Positions 1 to 12,400 of a stretch of DNA of 64,000 nt are shown in pieces. The position numbers and the translations under genes were made by a program. Origin of the DNA: Chrysogorgia sp. JL179-B06. Taxonomy: Eukaryota; Cnidaria; Anthozoa; Scleralcyonacea; Chrysogorgiidae. The notes under the pieces are model-generated. The model was not told where the DNA came from and ran no database searches. It saw nothing but the letters and a program-made list of their open reading frames with translations. Position 1 is the stretch's first letter, and the number at the start of each line of letters is the position of its first letter. The stretch is from contig JAYKKM010000122.1 in assembly GCA_035772405.1 (NCBI GenBank), positions 3,351,001 to 3,415,000 on the forward strand, read 5' to 3'.

Positions 1-1570
1 AAAATAAAAAAAATACAGGAAAGCCACTGGAACCTAGACTCGGCTACCACCACAGGTGGTAACCCGAGTAATAATTACTCTACAAATGATGACACTGCTC
101 AACCACAAACGTGCTTTGAATTTTCACCTATATGTGTTGGCAGTGTTATCACAACCTTAAAAGGTCTGAAGGTCTCTAAATCTGCTGGCCTTGATAAAAT
201 CCCTGTAAAAATTCTTAAATTATGTGCTAATATCATTGCATGCACCTTCACTAACAGCCTTATTTAATTTGTCTCTTTTAACGGCTATATATGTTGATGA
301 ATGGAAACACGCTCGTTTAAGCCCAATTTTCAATTCCGGGAATAGACGACAGCTTGTGAAATACTACCGTCCTATTTCCATATTACCTGCAGTGAGCAAA
401 GTGTTTGAAAAGGAGGTATTTCGCCAGGTTTATCGTTATTTAACTGACAATTCAATGTTATCAAAATTCCAATCTGGATTTCGTCCTAAACATTCTACCG
501 TAACTGCACTCATACAAATGTGTGATGAGTGGTTGGAAAATATGGACAATGGAAAGTTAAACGGTGTCGTCTTTCTTGATATTAAAAAAGCATTTGATTC
601 GATAAATCATGATATTCTTTTGAAAAAAATGAGCGTGAATTTCGGCATTTCTGGTATGGAGTTAAAATGGTTTGAATCGTATTTATTTGACAGAAAACAA
701 CAATGTTATGTTAATGCACATTTATCACATTTATCGTATGGAGTCCCTCAGGGCTCTATCCTCGGCCCCTTGTTGTTTTTGTTGTATATTAATGATTTAC
801 CAAAGTGTTTGAAATTAACCACTTTTCATGCCTGTACGCTGATGATACCCAAGTTTTCACCTCCTCACATGATCCTGAAGAGTTGGTGACAAACTTGAAT
901 TCTGATCTCGCCAATGTCCGCAAGTGGCTTGTATTATAGTAAACAAACTCAAAACTCATCCATCTAAGACCAAACTTATGTTTATTGGTTCTACCTATAA
1001 TCTTAATAATAAAATAAGCGACCATCTTGTTACGATTAATAATACTCCTATCTCAAGAGTAATTACACAGAAATGTTTAGGGTGGAGCTAGATGATAAAC
1101 TTAGTTGGGATAAACATATTGAGACGATTTGTAAAAAGGCCAGTGCGGGCATTGGAGCGATGAGACGTATGAAGAATTTTGTTCCGAACGATATACATTA
1201 GAAACTGTTTATAAAGCTCTGGTCCAACCATATTTTGAATACTGTTGCCCTCTCTGGGATAATTGCGGTAAAATTCTAAAGAATAAATTACAAAGATTCC
1301 AATCTCGTGCTGCTAGAGTATTAACAGGCGCTACCTACGAGGTAAGATCGATCGATGTGCTTGACACTCTTTCTTGGGCTACGCTTGATACGAGGCGATC
1401 CTATGCTAAATCAATATTGGTCTATAAGATACTTAATGCTCATACCGCACCTAGCCTTGAGAACACATTCGTGAGAAGAAGTATTAGTCAAGATACTTAT
1501 AATCTTCGCAATAATTTAACAGATTTGACAATTCCAAAACCTAGAAAAGAATTTTTAAAAAAGACATTTA

Positions 1571-2327
1571 GGCCCTGTTTACAAGGAGGTAGGGTTACCC
1601 TAGCACCCGGGTTACCCTAGCAAGAGGGTAAAAAGTTAGCCCGGGTTTACAAGCAAAATTTGACATGGTAGGGTTACCCTACTGCCCGGGTCAACTTTAT
1701 TACACGCGGTTATCAAGCAACGAAACAATAGCAAACGAAATGGCCGACAAGAGGATTTTGGTGATAATATGTACACTTCTCAGCGTCCTACCCTTTATTA
1801 CTGCTCTTCTATTGAATCAACTGCTGCTGCTTCACCTTCTTATTGCGAGAAAACACGAACAGGTTCAATTAATGTTAAATGCAGCTACACAATATAATTC
1901 GGCACTCGCTCGACTGCGGTGTGTTAAACGAAGAGTGATTCGACGACGACGACGAAGACTACGGAGACAACCTGGACGCACAGGTCAGTGGTGGAGAAAT
2001 TTATGCGAAGGAAGGGCTGTTGAAAGCGAATGGAAGAAAAATTTCGGCCATATTAGTGAACCATAAGCAGCACAAGGAGCCTGGAACTAATAAGAAGTTG
2101 TCCCGGCTAGGCGAGTTACCCTACCAAACGTGTTTACAAGGACAAAACATAACCCGGCCGCTAGGGTAACCCTAGTAGCGTGATAGGGTTACCCTAGCAC
2201 CAGGGTTACCCTAGCGGCCTTGTAAACACGACAAACGAAAAAACAAGAAATGTACGAGAGCTAGGGTAACCCTCTTGCTAGGGTAACCCGGGTGCTAGGG
2301 TAACCCTACCTCCTTGTAAACAGGGCC
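1571..2327. mobile_element. PIF/Harbinger-like short transposon with TTA target duplication
   Basis: The two ends are inverted copies of about 65 bp beginning GGCCCTGTTTACAAGGAGG and containing repeated GGGTTACCCTAGC blocks. TTA at 1568-1570 and again at 2328-2330 is a 3-bp target duplication, as is usual for PIF/Harbinger. It sits in the C-terminal coding part of the LINE, which reads on cleanly when the element and one TTA are removed. It carries a short ORF (1740-2066) but no DDE nuclease domain, so it is non-autonomous or a deletion derivative. Confidence 0.85.
1740..2066 (+). CDS. Small protein of the Harbinger-like element, HARBI1 N-terminus-like
   Basis: This 108-residue ORF starts at ATG 1740 (MADKRILVII). 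It has a hydrophobic stretch at about residues 5-33, an arginine-rich run near residues 65-80 (RRVIRRRRRRLRR), and then GRTGQWWRNLCEGRAVESEW. From memory of the family, an R-rich segment followed by a W-W motif and a V-x-x-x-W motif resembles the N-terminal extension of HARBI1-type transposases. The catalytic domain is absent. It may be a leftover of a deleted transposase or a separately kept small protein. Function unknown. Confidence 0.5.
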   Translation: MADKRILVIICTLLSVLPFITALLLNQLLLLHLLIARKHEQVQLMLNAATQYNSALARLRCVKRRVIRRRRRRLRRQPGRTGQWWRNLCEGRAVESEWKKNFGHISEP

Positions 2328-2774
2328 TTAAATATAGTGGTGCTATGCTATGGAATAAACTATCTTGTGAAGCGAAGACTGCGGAGACTCTTTACTCTTT
2401 TAAAAACCATATTAGCTGCCTTGATTCGTGTTTCACTTCCTCTTCTTGCTCTTATCTTGTATATAGTTAGTTAATGTAGTTTTTAGTTTAGTTTTTTATA
2501 CCTATAATTTCTACTTGTGTTATAGTATTTTTTGTGTGTGAACACGCCAGCGTGTTATTTTTTAAATAAAGATTTACCTACCTACCTACCTACCTACCTA
2601 CCTACCTACCATATAAAAAACCGAAAATATGTACTTCGCGTCAACAACATCAATTATCAATTTGTTTAAAATGTGCTAAAATATTGTGGGTGTCCTTATG
2701 TATGTAGGACACCCGCTGCTTTCAGAGCCCCTGCCTGCACCAAACAAGGCCCGACCTTGAAGTTTGATCCCAAA

Positions 2775-3075
2775 CCGACAGAAGTTGAAAGATGGTGGAT
2801 CACTTCGAAAACTACGTTGATTTACTGGACATTTGTTGCTGTCATATTAAAGATAAATGATGATCAACGCCAGAACAGTTCGAATTTACAGTCTGACTGT
2901 TGAAAGCATTTATAGGGATTTCTGGTGTGGTTTCGGTCTCGACGTTTTATATTCAAACTGCATATTTCGAACTGTTCTGGCGTTGATTATCATTTATCTT
3001 TAATATGACAGCAATTAAATGTCCAGTAAATCGACGTATTTTTCGAAGTAATCCACCATCTTTCAACTTCTGTCT
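2775..3075. repeat. Fold-back repeat with arms of about 115 bp
   Basis: The sequence around 2775-2890 (GACAGAAGTTGAAAGATGG onward) recurs inverted at 2957-3075 with few mismatches, around a spacer of about 65 bp. No coding capacity is evident. It looks like a MITE or snap-back element lying directly after the LINE tail. Target duplications were not identified. Confidence 0.75.
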
Positions 3076-3237
3076 GCAGTCCGTTCTGTCTTTCCAATAA
3101 ATTGCTATAAATTGTAATATTTTAAATTATCCATATATATGTTTTCACAGCGATCCGGCCCCCCGGATGATATAAGCGAGAATAAGCCAGGTTACAAAAT
3201 AATCCAATATCCTTGGAGTCACGTGACCAGCCTTTAC

Positions 3238-3318
3238 CAGGGTCTTCTCTTCCCTCGCTCCACTCCCGCTCCCATCTCGGGCGCTCCCTCCCCGGGCACT
3301 GAGAAGACCCTGGTACGG
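3238..3318. repeat. Small fold-back, ACCAGGGTCTTCTC ends
   Basis: ACCAGGGTCTTCTC near 3238 is matched inverted by GAGAAGACCCTGGT near 3302. A similar ACCCTGGTC end is seen inside the 57-58 kb Mutator-like element, so this may be a diverged relative. No gene is seen in 3080-3630. Confidence 0.5.
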
Positions 3319-3629
3319 GGTTGGCTACTAGCTACACAGCAATAATTTTCAAAATCATCCGCCATTTTACTTTCACGACGAAGTCAATACCACGCATGCG
3401 CCATGCGAAAAGTGATCGAAGATGCAACGGCATCTCCCGAAGTATGGTGCCAAAAATCATTCTTGAATTTCATTTCGAAAGATGGAGAGTACAGACCCTT
3501 AGATCAACAGGCTAACGCTTAAACGAATATTTTATCAGAAAAACAAAACTACTCCTAGTACGTGCCGAAGTAACTCCGATTATTCCTCGAGATCCCGCTA
3601 GTTTCCATATACTAAATTGTCAAATACTT

Positions 3630-4035
3630 ATATGGAAAAAGTGACCGCCCCAACCGGGAATCGGTGATTCGGAGACCAGGGTTCGATTCCCGGTTGGGGC
3701 AGTCACTGTTTCCATATATGTATTTGACAATATTAAATCCTCTCATATATCAATTAATTATTATTAAAGCCCTCGGTATACAAGAAGTTGTGTATCGCTT
3801 CGCTACTTTGGGAAGTGCGCTCGAGAGGCCTTTCTCCACATTGTGGTTAGATGCGATGTCTACCTGAAAGCGGCGAATTTAATATGTATATAGGAAAATC
3901 ACTGACTGTTCTGACCGTGTCTCATTAGCTCAAAGGTCAGAGCGCCGAAACGTTGATTCGGAGACCAGGGTTCGATTCCCGGTTGGGGCAGTCACTTTTT
4001 CCATATATGTATTTGACAATATTAAATCCAATCAT
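3630..4035 (+). mobile_element. tRNA-derived SINE copies (family S2)
   Basis: Two tRNA-like blocks share the B-box GGTTCGATTCC and the following CCGGTTGGGGCAGTCAC and TCCATATATGTATTTGACAA sequence. The copy at 3915-4035 also has an A-box-like TTAGCTCAAAGGTCAGAGCG, giving a tRNA-like head. At 3636-3730 the head is flanked by inverted GTGACYGCCCCAACCGGGAATC sequence, so two copies lie head to head. Fuller copies of the same family, with a 3' (ATT)n tail, occur on the minus strand at 18.7-19.0 kb and 63.7-64 kb. Confidence 0.7.
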
Positions 4036-4633
4036 ATATCAATTAATTATTAAATATACTAAATTGACGTACGTCATTTTATCAAACAAATTTTATCAAC
4101 AAATATTATGCCGAATACTTACCAAAAAATAACCCTAATTTATTAACCCTAACCGTAAAACAGATTAAATAACCCTAACGCTAAAACAGAAGAAAAATGA
4201 AGGATAAAATGGCTTATGTCAATGTGATAGATGGAAACTAGTATTCACCTATCTGGACAGAAACATGCAGTGGCAAGGGAATTTATCCCAAGATCTTGGG
4301 ATTTTTTGAAGGAGTTGCGATTTTTGGGGGATTTTTCTCAGGGATTCGACCTTGGGATTTTTCCACAGCAAACTGTTTCGGTTTTAAAAAGCTGATTTCA
4401 ATTTCAATACCCTTAAAGGCGTGTGAATTTGTACTTATGTTTAATTAAATAAATAGATTTTCTATTTGAAAGCTCTTGTCTCTCGGTTATTTGAGTCGGA
4501 GAGAGTACTCAAACGGCGATAGAGACCTGGGAACTAGTCAGGAAATGAAACTCTGCTGTGAACCTATGGTGAACCTTGGGATTTTTTGGTAAAAAATAGG
4601 GAATCTTGCGGATATTTTCAGACCTTTTAGTCG

Positions 4634-5518
4634 CCAGAACCATGTTGAGCCCGCCAACACCACTAACCCAGCGGTAACATGTTCTTCGGAACTCGGAAAG
4701 CGAAATTAGGTGTCCGAAATAGTGAAAAAGTTAAACTCTTTGATTGTTTTGGGTTTTTTTAAAGACGGGTTTGTTTCGAGAAGATGGGTTTGTTTCGAGA
4801 GTGGTTTGGTTTCAAAGACGAGTTTGTTTCGAGAAGACGGGTTGTATTCTCGAAAGGAGCAAGTCTATGAAATAGTGTGGAAGTTGTCTAACGTTTCGAG
4901 CGAAGGCCCTTCGTCAGAGAGTGAAACGTAACTGTGAAATAATAACTGAGTGATTATTTCACTTTACTGACACGCTATTTCGTCATTACACCAACCCTTT
5001 TACTGAGATATTTGATTTGTATTTCTACACTGTCTACGCAGCAGAACACGTTTTATCACTTATTTAAAAGCATCTATGACTAGTAAGTGACTTTACGAAT
5101 GTTCTATCGCAAATGCAGGAATGCTTAACTGTATGGACCACCGTAATATAATAGTTTCAGTCGACAAATGTATTTTTTCAGTCGACAAATATATTTTGTC
5201 AGTCCACAAATATATTTTGAAACCTCGCAGCATACGTTGTTGCGATTGATATTTAGAAATCCCGAATAACGTCGTTTGCCAAGTATCTACATATCCGTTT
5301 TGACTATCGATGACAAAATCAAATTTACTGGTCTAGGATTGAGAGTTTGTCATGTATTCTGCTGCATGAACGCTCTTCTCCACGTGCGCGTATAAAGATA
5401 CTAAATATTTACATATCTTTAAACTAATGTTGGTAGATTTACGAGCGTATTGCGACTGTTTTACGACGAACATGTCACCGCTGGGTTAGTGGTGTTGGCA
5501 GGCTCAACATGGTTCTGG
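4634..5518. mobile_element. Non-autonomous element with inverted ends of about 53 bp
   Basis: CCAGAACCATGTTGAGCC...GCGGTAACATGTTC at 4634-4688 is repeated inverted at 5466-5518 with about three changes. The 0.8-kb interior has only short ORFs (for example 4710-4931) with no recognised domain. Superfamily not assigned, because no clear target duplication is visible. Confidence 0.7.
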
Positions 5519-5829
5519 AAACATGTTTTAATATACCGTAATATTCATCAAGAAACTGGACGATTGGTTTTGTAGGACCTCGTGGAAAACTTGGAATACA
5601 ATTATAAATCTCGGTGACACCGTGACGGTATGTTTATAACGACAGATCTATGTGGAGAATTGAATATTGACTGTGTACCTTCGTCTTCGAATTTGTTCAA
5701 GAGATGGCAGTTTCTATAATAGTTTGAGTCTGCAGATCGGAGTTAAGCAATCGGAAATCCATCAAAATCATGGTTAAAAAAACTCTGAAGGGTTCAATAC
5801 TGTCAATAGTGATAACGTTTCCAGGCGTG

Positions 5830-6075
5830 TGCAATGGATGAAATCGATGGAAATTGATACCAACCGATATCAATCAATATCAATCAATATCAATTAGATT
5901 TATAAGCAATCAATTGGAAATCAAAAAGCAATCGATATGCCAGATCTTTGTGATTATTGATTGATATTGGTTATCAATACTATATACTGTAATTGATAAT
6001 TATTGATTGGTGTCGATTTTCAATACCAATTGATAAATTTAATTTCAATTTGATTGTTATTGATTGGTTTTTTAT
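5830..6075. repeat. ATCAAT-rich imperfect repeat tract
   Basis: The stretch is built from many variants of ATCAAT and ATTGAT on both strands. It has strong fold-back potential and no open frame of note. Possibly a degenerate transposon end or simple-repeat derivative. Confidence 0.5.
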
Positions 6076-6090
6076 GCTAAAATTAGTATA

Positions 6091-6248
6091 GGAAATAACA
6101 CGGTTCGAGAAGAATTAATGAAAAATTGCACGCGTGTTTGGCGAAATATTCATAATACCACGAGTGCGAAGCACGAGTGGTATTATGAATATTTCGCCAA
6201 ACACAAGTGCGATTTTTCATTAATTCTTCGAGAACAAGTGTTATTTCC
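6091..6248. repeat. Near-perfect 158-bp palindrome
   Basis: GGAAATAACACGGTTCGAGAAG and the 45 bases after it are mirrored around a short centre (GAGTGCGAAGCAC near 6160-6175), ending GTTATTTCC. Arms are about 72 bp with only a few mismatches. A short ORF spans it but is a by-product of the palindrome. Most likely a compact MITE. Confidence 0.8.
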
Positions 6249-7326
6249 TTTTAATACCTTTTCAATCAATTTTATGCGTTCCTAAATACCCCTAAATTTT
6301 ACTACAAAGTGGGAAAACTGATGTTTGTAAATACTAAAATCCAAACATCCCGGACGTGATTTTTTACCAGGGGTATTTTTTTTAAATACCCCTAGTAAAA
6401 AAATTTAAGTTTAATAGTGATGTCATTAGCCAATCAGGAATGAGTAAAATTGATTGAAATGGTATTAATAACCTAATATAACATGTATTGTCTATAACCT
6501 AATACATTAGGTTCACATATCGTCTATAACCTAATACATTAGGTTTGACTTATGCAAAGTTCAGTGTTTCAGTGATCTGTGTTTATTTGGTGCGGATCAG
6601 CCAAACTTTGCCCTGGGCCAGGCAAGAATTATAGCTATAAAAGCTCTACAAATTAAATCAGCCATTCTTCAGACACCAAACTTTTCATGAGATGAACCTA
6701 ATATACATCAATTTCAACAACAGCCATTAAAAAAGCAGGATTTACTTGATTTGGACCAAACCAAATTTGGCTTATGCTTAGCAATTTAAACCCACAAGAA
6801 AGGAAAAACACACTTTTATAGAAAAGTAACCGCTAATTACCGCTATTAAAAGTAACCCCTGAGGTAAACAGCCCTTTAGAAAACCCATGTAAACAGCCCT
6901 TAGGGACCGGTCATTATTTATGGAGGGGTGTAAAAAATTGATCTCAAAGATAAAATAGCATTCAACCTCCCTAAGGACTAGCAATTTAAAATAAAACTTA
7001 CAGAAGGAAAACATGGTAATCAACAGGAGTAATTCAAATTTAATGTAATGAATAAACTAGTATACCAACAGCAAATGGCACTGCGCAGGGTGGCCGAGAG
7101 ACAGGACGGGCCCAGGGGCATGTAGGCTTGCGGGGCCCTAAATGCCTCAGTTTACCCGTACGGCAAATTCTGCACAGGCCCCAGGTTTGCTTGGCGCCGT
7201 ATTCGCAGGCCCCTAGATTATGGCCAGGCCCCTATCAGGCCACTTTCATTATGTAGTACACACAGTTGGTGAAGCATAATAAATAAATAAAAAAGTCAGC
7301 AGGATAACCCTAAGTTAAACAGCCCT

Positions 7327-8143
7327 TAGGGACCGGTCATTATTTATGGAGGGGGTGGGTAAAAAATTGGTCTCAAAGATAAAATAGCATTCAAGCCCCC
7401 AGAAAATGACTTATTTTTTGTGACCCCCCTCCCCCCAAAAGGGGGAAAATATTAAAAAGGGGGAAAAGTATGTGTTGTTATTTAGTAAAGAGTATACTGT
7501 GGTGAAATACATAGTGGATGTTGATTCTGATTGGCACTAAATGTATAGTAACTTGATATATAAAAATAACTTTGTGTCTAAACTGACAGTTACAGTAGAA
7601 TGAAAAAATACTAAAAATATGTTAACTTCAATATACTAATAGCCCTTTAAGCGGTTGCTATTAATAGCTCAAAATGCAGACAAACAAACTAAATTTGACT
7701 CACAAATGATTGCAAATGAGCTATTTTCTTTTATGGCTGCAATAATTATGGATAAATGCGGACAAACATGGGTACTGAGGTCATCTTGACAAAGTGCTAT
7801 TAAAGTGTCAAGGTACTTTGTATTCTATATACAAATTAGGATTACCTGTATATAAATAAGAGGTCACTGTACATAGTCTTTGTTATAAATGCGTGTGGAC
7901 CAGTGGAATGTTAAAATAGTAAAAGAAAGCTTCTTACACATTAAATGTTACTTTACTTGCCTGATTAAATTTGACTACAAAGCCTTTTTAGAAAAATAAT
8001 AATATCTTTTTGATTTCTTTTACAACCTGCCCTTCAAGTGCTTGAGTAAAACATGACCCCCCTTTTTCACAAAGAAAATCCTTCTGACCCGCCCCCCTAT
8101 TTTTTAACCTCCATCCCCCACCATAAACAATGACTGGTCCCTT
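7327..8143. mobile_element. MITE-like element with GGGACCGGTCATTATTTATGG ends
   Basis: The left end (AGGGACCGGTCATTATTTATGG, near 7327) is mirrored by CCATAAACAATGACTGGTCCCTT near 8121-8143. A lone second copy of the left end is at 6898-6975. Related ends (CATTATTTATGG followed by a G-rich run) bound the 19.07-20.92 kb element. The interior holds the dispersed module also found at 11.5, 20.4 and 55.1 kb. Confidence 0.65.
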
Positions 8144-8393
8144 GGAAACAATATTATACCATTTGCTCTCTTGTGTAGTGTATGTGAGCTTATAGCCAAC
8201 TCAGCACTTCATGCCTTGTATTTATTACATGAATATACAATAGCTATCAATCATCTATAATAATGATAAATAATAATACTGTAGTAAAAATTAATAATAA
8301 TAATAATAATTGCAATGTTTGTTCATTGATATTATTTTATTAACTTTTTTATTTAACTTTTAGTGCAAAAAATGTGATGTAATATAAATGTGA

Positions 8394-9475
8394 TGGACTG
8401 ATAATACTTGTGATGGCTTGAACCTTGCTGGAAGCCTAGACTTAAGGAAGCATTCAGGTGATGAGAATAATTCAAGTAAAAATGACCAGAGCATGATCAA
8501 GACATCAAACTACATGAAGAAACATACTTCAAACCAATTATCCATGTCATCCATTGATATATTATCATCTAGTGAACAAGAAGTGAAAACCTGTTTAAAA
8601 ACTGAAATCGAATCCAAAAGCATATCATTTAGTTCCACAAAAACTCCCATAGCAGCCAATAAACCTATCAGAAATGTATTTGACAAAACATTATTCACTG
8701 GCAAACCAAATAGTAAAAGCTGTAAGAAGGTGTCAGTTGGTAAAATTTGGTTTGAAACCAGTCCCAAGGCAAAGGACCCCGCAGCAAGGAAGCGGTGTTT
8801 TCTGGACATTACTGGTGATGGAATTAATCAGGCAAGATTGTGTAAGAAAGCAAGGTTTGATGCGAACATGAACACTAAAGACTTAGAGGATTGTGAAATG
8901 CACAAGGAGAAATATCAAGACAGCATTTCTGGTCAATTACCTGAAGTCGACGGGGCTCCAGATATGTGTATGTTAACAGGAAAGGATAAAGATGTTGCTG
9001 GCTTGGTCTCTGATGTATCAAAAATCTCAAGAACTTCAGACAGCTTAAATACCTGCATAAAAGAAAATGTCAGAACAGAGCTTGAATCAAATGAAATAAA
9101 AAGTGGACCTTGTGCTGAAAGAGAACCAAATTCAGAGGTTTCAAAATCATCTTTGGGTATTAAGTCAGAAAACACACAAACTTTAAATGTTAAAGAAAAG
9201 GATTCTGGTTTCCAAGAGACTTATAGCATTTTAGAGGAATTTTCTGATAAACAATGTCCCAGTTTGTGTTCAAGTCCGGATTTGTTCACTCCCATTAGTT
9301 CACGTGGCTCCTCTGGGTTTATCAGTTCTTCTAACTCCAGGACTTGCTCACCTGATCTACAAAGTAGCATTACAAAATACTTCACTCCAGTGCGGGCTGG
9401 GGAGACGCTGCACTCTGCTAAAAATAACTTCAATTTGTCTCCATCTGCAGATAGAAATGGCAAAAGAAATTTAAG
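8394..9475 (+). CDS. ESCO: ESCO copy A, N-terminal disordered exon with PIP-box
   Basis: A long Ser/Lys-rich exon of low complexity, as is normal for the ESCO N-terminus. Near residue 320 (about 9360) it contains QSSITKYFTPV, which fits the PCNA-interacting consensus Q-x-x-(I/L/M)-x-x-(F/Y)-F. Eco1/ESCO proteins are known to bind PCNA through such a box, which couples acetylation to replication forks. The exon ends at the GTATAT donor after 9475 in phase 2, matching the 55-nt exon at 10096. Its 8816-9140 part is duplicated at 47064-47374. Confidence 0.8.
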
Positions 9476-12400
9476 GTATATACTATAAGCTCCTTGAGCT
9501 TAGATTAGTTAGTTTGGCAAAATTATTATAATTTATTAACTCTTTGAAACTGATCATTAAATGAATTTGGCATTAAGTTGTTATAGTATATACCATATAA
9601 TTTGCATTGTGTTGTGTCATGCATTCCAATGTTAAAATCATGGTGTACAGGGGTGGATCAAGCAATGGCACGGGGCCCCAGGAATATTTGCGGTTGCCTC
9701 ACGCCTGACCCCCCGCCCCAAAAAAGTTGGAGAGTCTAGAAAAATCGGGGGAAATTAACCAAAAAATTTGCATAGAAAACAGCCGCGAATTGCTAATAAC
9801 TTGTAAAAAAGGTGGGGGCCGCGGGGCTCCACTACATGTGTCCCTTAGAAGCCAGAAAATTATAAACATATGATGCCCTAAATAAAAGGCACAAAAAATC
9901 TGCAAGGCACAACAAATCTGCAGGCCCCCACATAAGCGCGTGGCCCCTGGCAGTCTTGCCAAAAGTGCCACTTGCCCAAAGTGCCCTCCCCTGGATCCGC
10001 CCAGGCTGATGGTGTACAACAATGTCATTAATATCATGCTGTGGTGTGTTATTGTGTTGTGTCACTGTCATATCGGTGCTATTCTTGTATTCTAGAAAGG
10101 ATGTTTCACCTTCATCCCCTGTTTCTGGCAAAATGGAACAAATGTACTTGGTAAATATTTTGTTTCATTGTCTAATCTCCTTTCAATCAATAATTAACAG
10201 CTACTAGAGCAGTGTACAGTACATGTGTCTAGAAGTGTGAAATATAATATACTATACTGATATACTGTCAAGAATTCACGAGGTACAGTACAGCTACAGC
10301 TACAGGTACATATGTTATTTTATATTACAAGTAATATTTGGCATTTCACTTGATTAAACTGTATGTTCTAAAGATTTACAGTATTGAACATTTCTCAAGT
10401 GTTATAATAATATACTGTATACATTTTAAGACCAAACCAGGACCAGTTGCGAAAAATGCAACGTCAAGGCTTTCCGGCTGCAATTGAACCCTAATGCATC
10501 CAATACTATAGTGCATTGCTCTGACCACAGAGCTATGGAGGCTGTTGCCAAGAGCCTAGTCACGAGTTATATACTGCTTGTTCCATAGATGCAGTACAGA
10601 ATTTTGGGTCATAAAACGAAATGAATGAGGTTTGATGACTATGAAATGAATTGAGTCAAATTACAGTATTACTGCAATTACTGTTTCTATTCCTGAGCCC
10701 TCTTGAAACTTACTTATACAGTATATACAAACCAAAAATACTACTCTAACGTTTTGAGTGAAGGCTCTTCATAACTGTATTTACCATTTCAACAGTTCTT
10801 ATTTGACCACACACCAACTTACTGTACATTACAGGGCCGTAGCACGACAAAGTCAATTGGGGGGGGGGGGGGGGGGGGCGGTAGTGTCATTGCACTGCTG
10901 GGGGTGTTTGGGGATGATCTCCTAAATAGGCTTTCCTGACTTCTGAGAGTAATTTCCAGCAAGTTTAAATGGATCTAGACTGGCATGAAATCGCCAGAGC
11001 AAATTATTGGGGGGGGGAGGGGCGGCCCCCCGGCCCCACCCCCTGCTACGGCCTTGCATTAGACTGTGTTTTTGGTTTGTATTTTAACACTGCCCATGCA
11101 GCACTAACAAATAATTTCCCAAAGCAGCCAGGTGATAAATCAGAATGATTGTGTGGGAAAATTTCAAAATCATTACCATTAATCGTCGGTACCATGAGAG
11201 ACAGGCTTGGAGTATTGCATCTTGTTACCTCCGCATCTTTTTACCTCTGTTTGTTTGTTTGTTTATTTGTTTGTCTGTCTGCCTGTAAGCAGGATCTCTC
11301 AATTGGTCTATGCCAAGGACCAATACATGTACATTAAATTTTGATAAATTGGGATGACAATTGGATGAAACATTGATAACAATCTGTCGGTAAGCTTCTC
11401 CATGTCGAAGAAATGAATGAAAAAAAAGGCTTGATTGCGCTCATTATATTATAACCTTATAGTATGCAAATCTTTAATATTTACAAACAAGCCATTCAGC
11501 CCTTTAAGCCGTTGCAATTAATAGCTCAAAATGCGGTTAAACAAACCAGATTTGACTCACAAATGATTGCAAATGAGCAATTTTCTTTTGTTATGGCTGA
11601 AATAATTATTGGTAAATACGGACAAACATGGGTACTGACGTCATCTCGACAAAGTGTTATTGATCACAAAACAACGGGCTTGTTTATAAAAAAGCCAAAA
11701 GGTGCACTCAACGGAACAAATGCAATCAAACATTTTATTCATTCAAGAGAGACCATTTATAGACATGTAGGTCTGGTCGACAGCGGGTTGCACTAGGCCA
11801 ATTACTCAGGTCTGAGTGCCTTCTAGTTTATATATAAAATAGGAATCCTAACCTTACAACGATCACACCTTATGAAGAAACTAGATTGGAGTGTCGAAAC
11901 ATTAATGGGTCATGGACACTTAACTTTTAAAGTTACGTTCCTTTGACCTGAGAGTAGCGTCAAACTAGGTCTGATTTATGTGGATTATTCTTTGACGAAA
12001 TCCGGCTTCTATAGCATTATAGTATATTTTTTTGCTTGTTTTTTTATTCAGGATCTTGGTCAAAAGGACTTTGGACATGTGACGTGCCAGACTTGTAACA
12101 TGGTCTACACACGGGCCCAGCCTGAAGACGAGGCTGATCATTTGAAATTCCATCGCAAGTTTGTCACTGGTCTTAGGTTTCTGGTATGCTGGTGCCATTG
12201 ATAGATTGTTTTTGATACACAGTACCACCAAATTACAAGATAGATCTTTCTAACAGTACATATATGTTACATGAGACTCAAGCATATACAGTAATACAAA
12301 TCAAAAACTCCTAAAGGTTCGGTGTACTGCCAAAATAGTATGTGGATCGCCCAGCTACTATAGGCAAGTGTAGCAACCCTCGCCATGTTTTAAGCAGTTT

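Larger units (their letters stand above)
118..2470 (+). pseudogene. LINE reverse transcriptase, frameshifted and interrupted
   Basis: Seen: motif A as FLDIKKAFDSINH, motif B as GVPQGSILGPLLFLLYINDLP-like sequence near 740-800, and motif C as YADDTQVF near 830-855 in a different frame. An upstream segment (about 118-265, reading KSAGLDKIPVKILK) is also in another frame. The C-terminal tail (SILVYKILNAHT, then SGAMLWNKL) resumes at about 2331 after the inserted element. Family knowledge: such enzymes copy LINE RNA at a nicked target. Frameshifts near 265, 830 and about 1100, plus the insertion, make it non-functional. Confidence 0.85.
1..2610 (+). mobile_element. CR1/L2-like non-LTR retrotransposon (LINE), 5' end outside the window
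   Basis: A LINE runs in from the left edge and ends in a (CCTA)n tail at about 2575-2610. The tail follows an AATAAA-containing 3' end and is of the short-repeat kind typical of CR1/L2-like elements. Reverse transcriptase coding is recognisable from about 118 to 2470 but lies in several frames, so this copy is dead. A 757-bp Harbinger-like element is inserted at 1571-2327; reading across it restores the LINE C-terminus. The exact clade (CR1, L2, Rex-like) is not resolved here. Confidence 0.85.

Noticed and set aside
8510..9463. Minus-strand ORFs opposite the ESCO N-terminal exon
   Set aside because: Shadows of the plus-strand coding frame, with no family resemblance.
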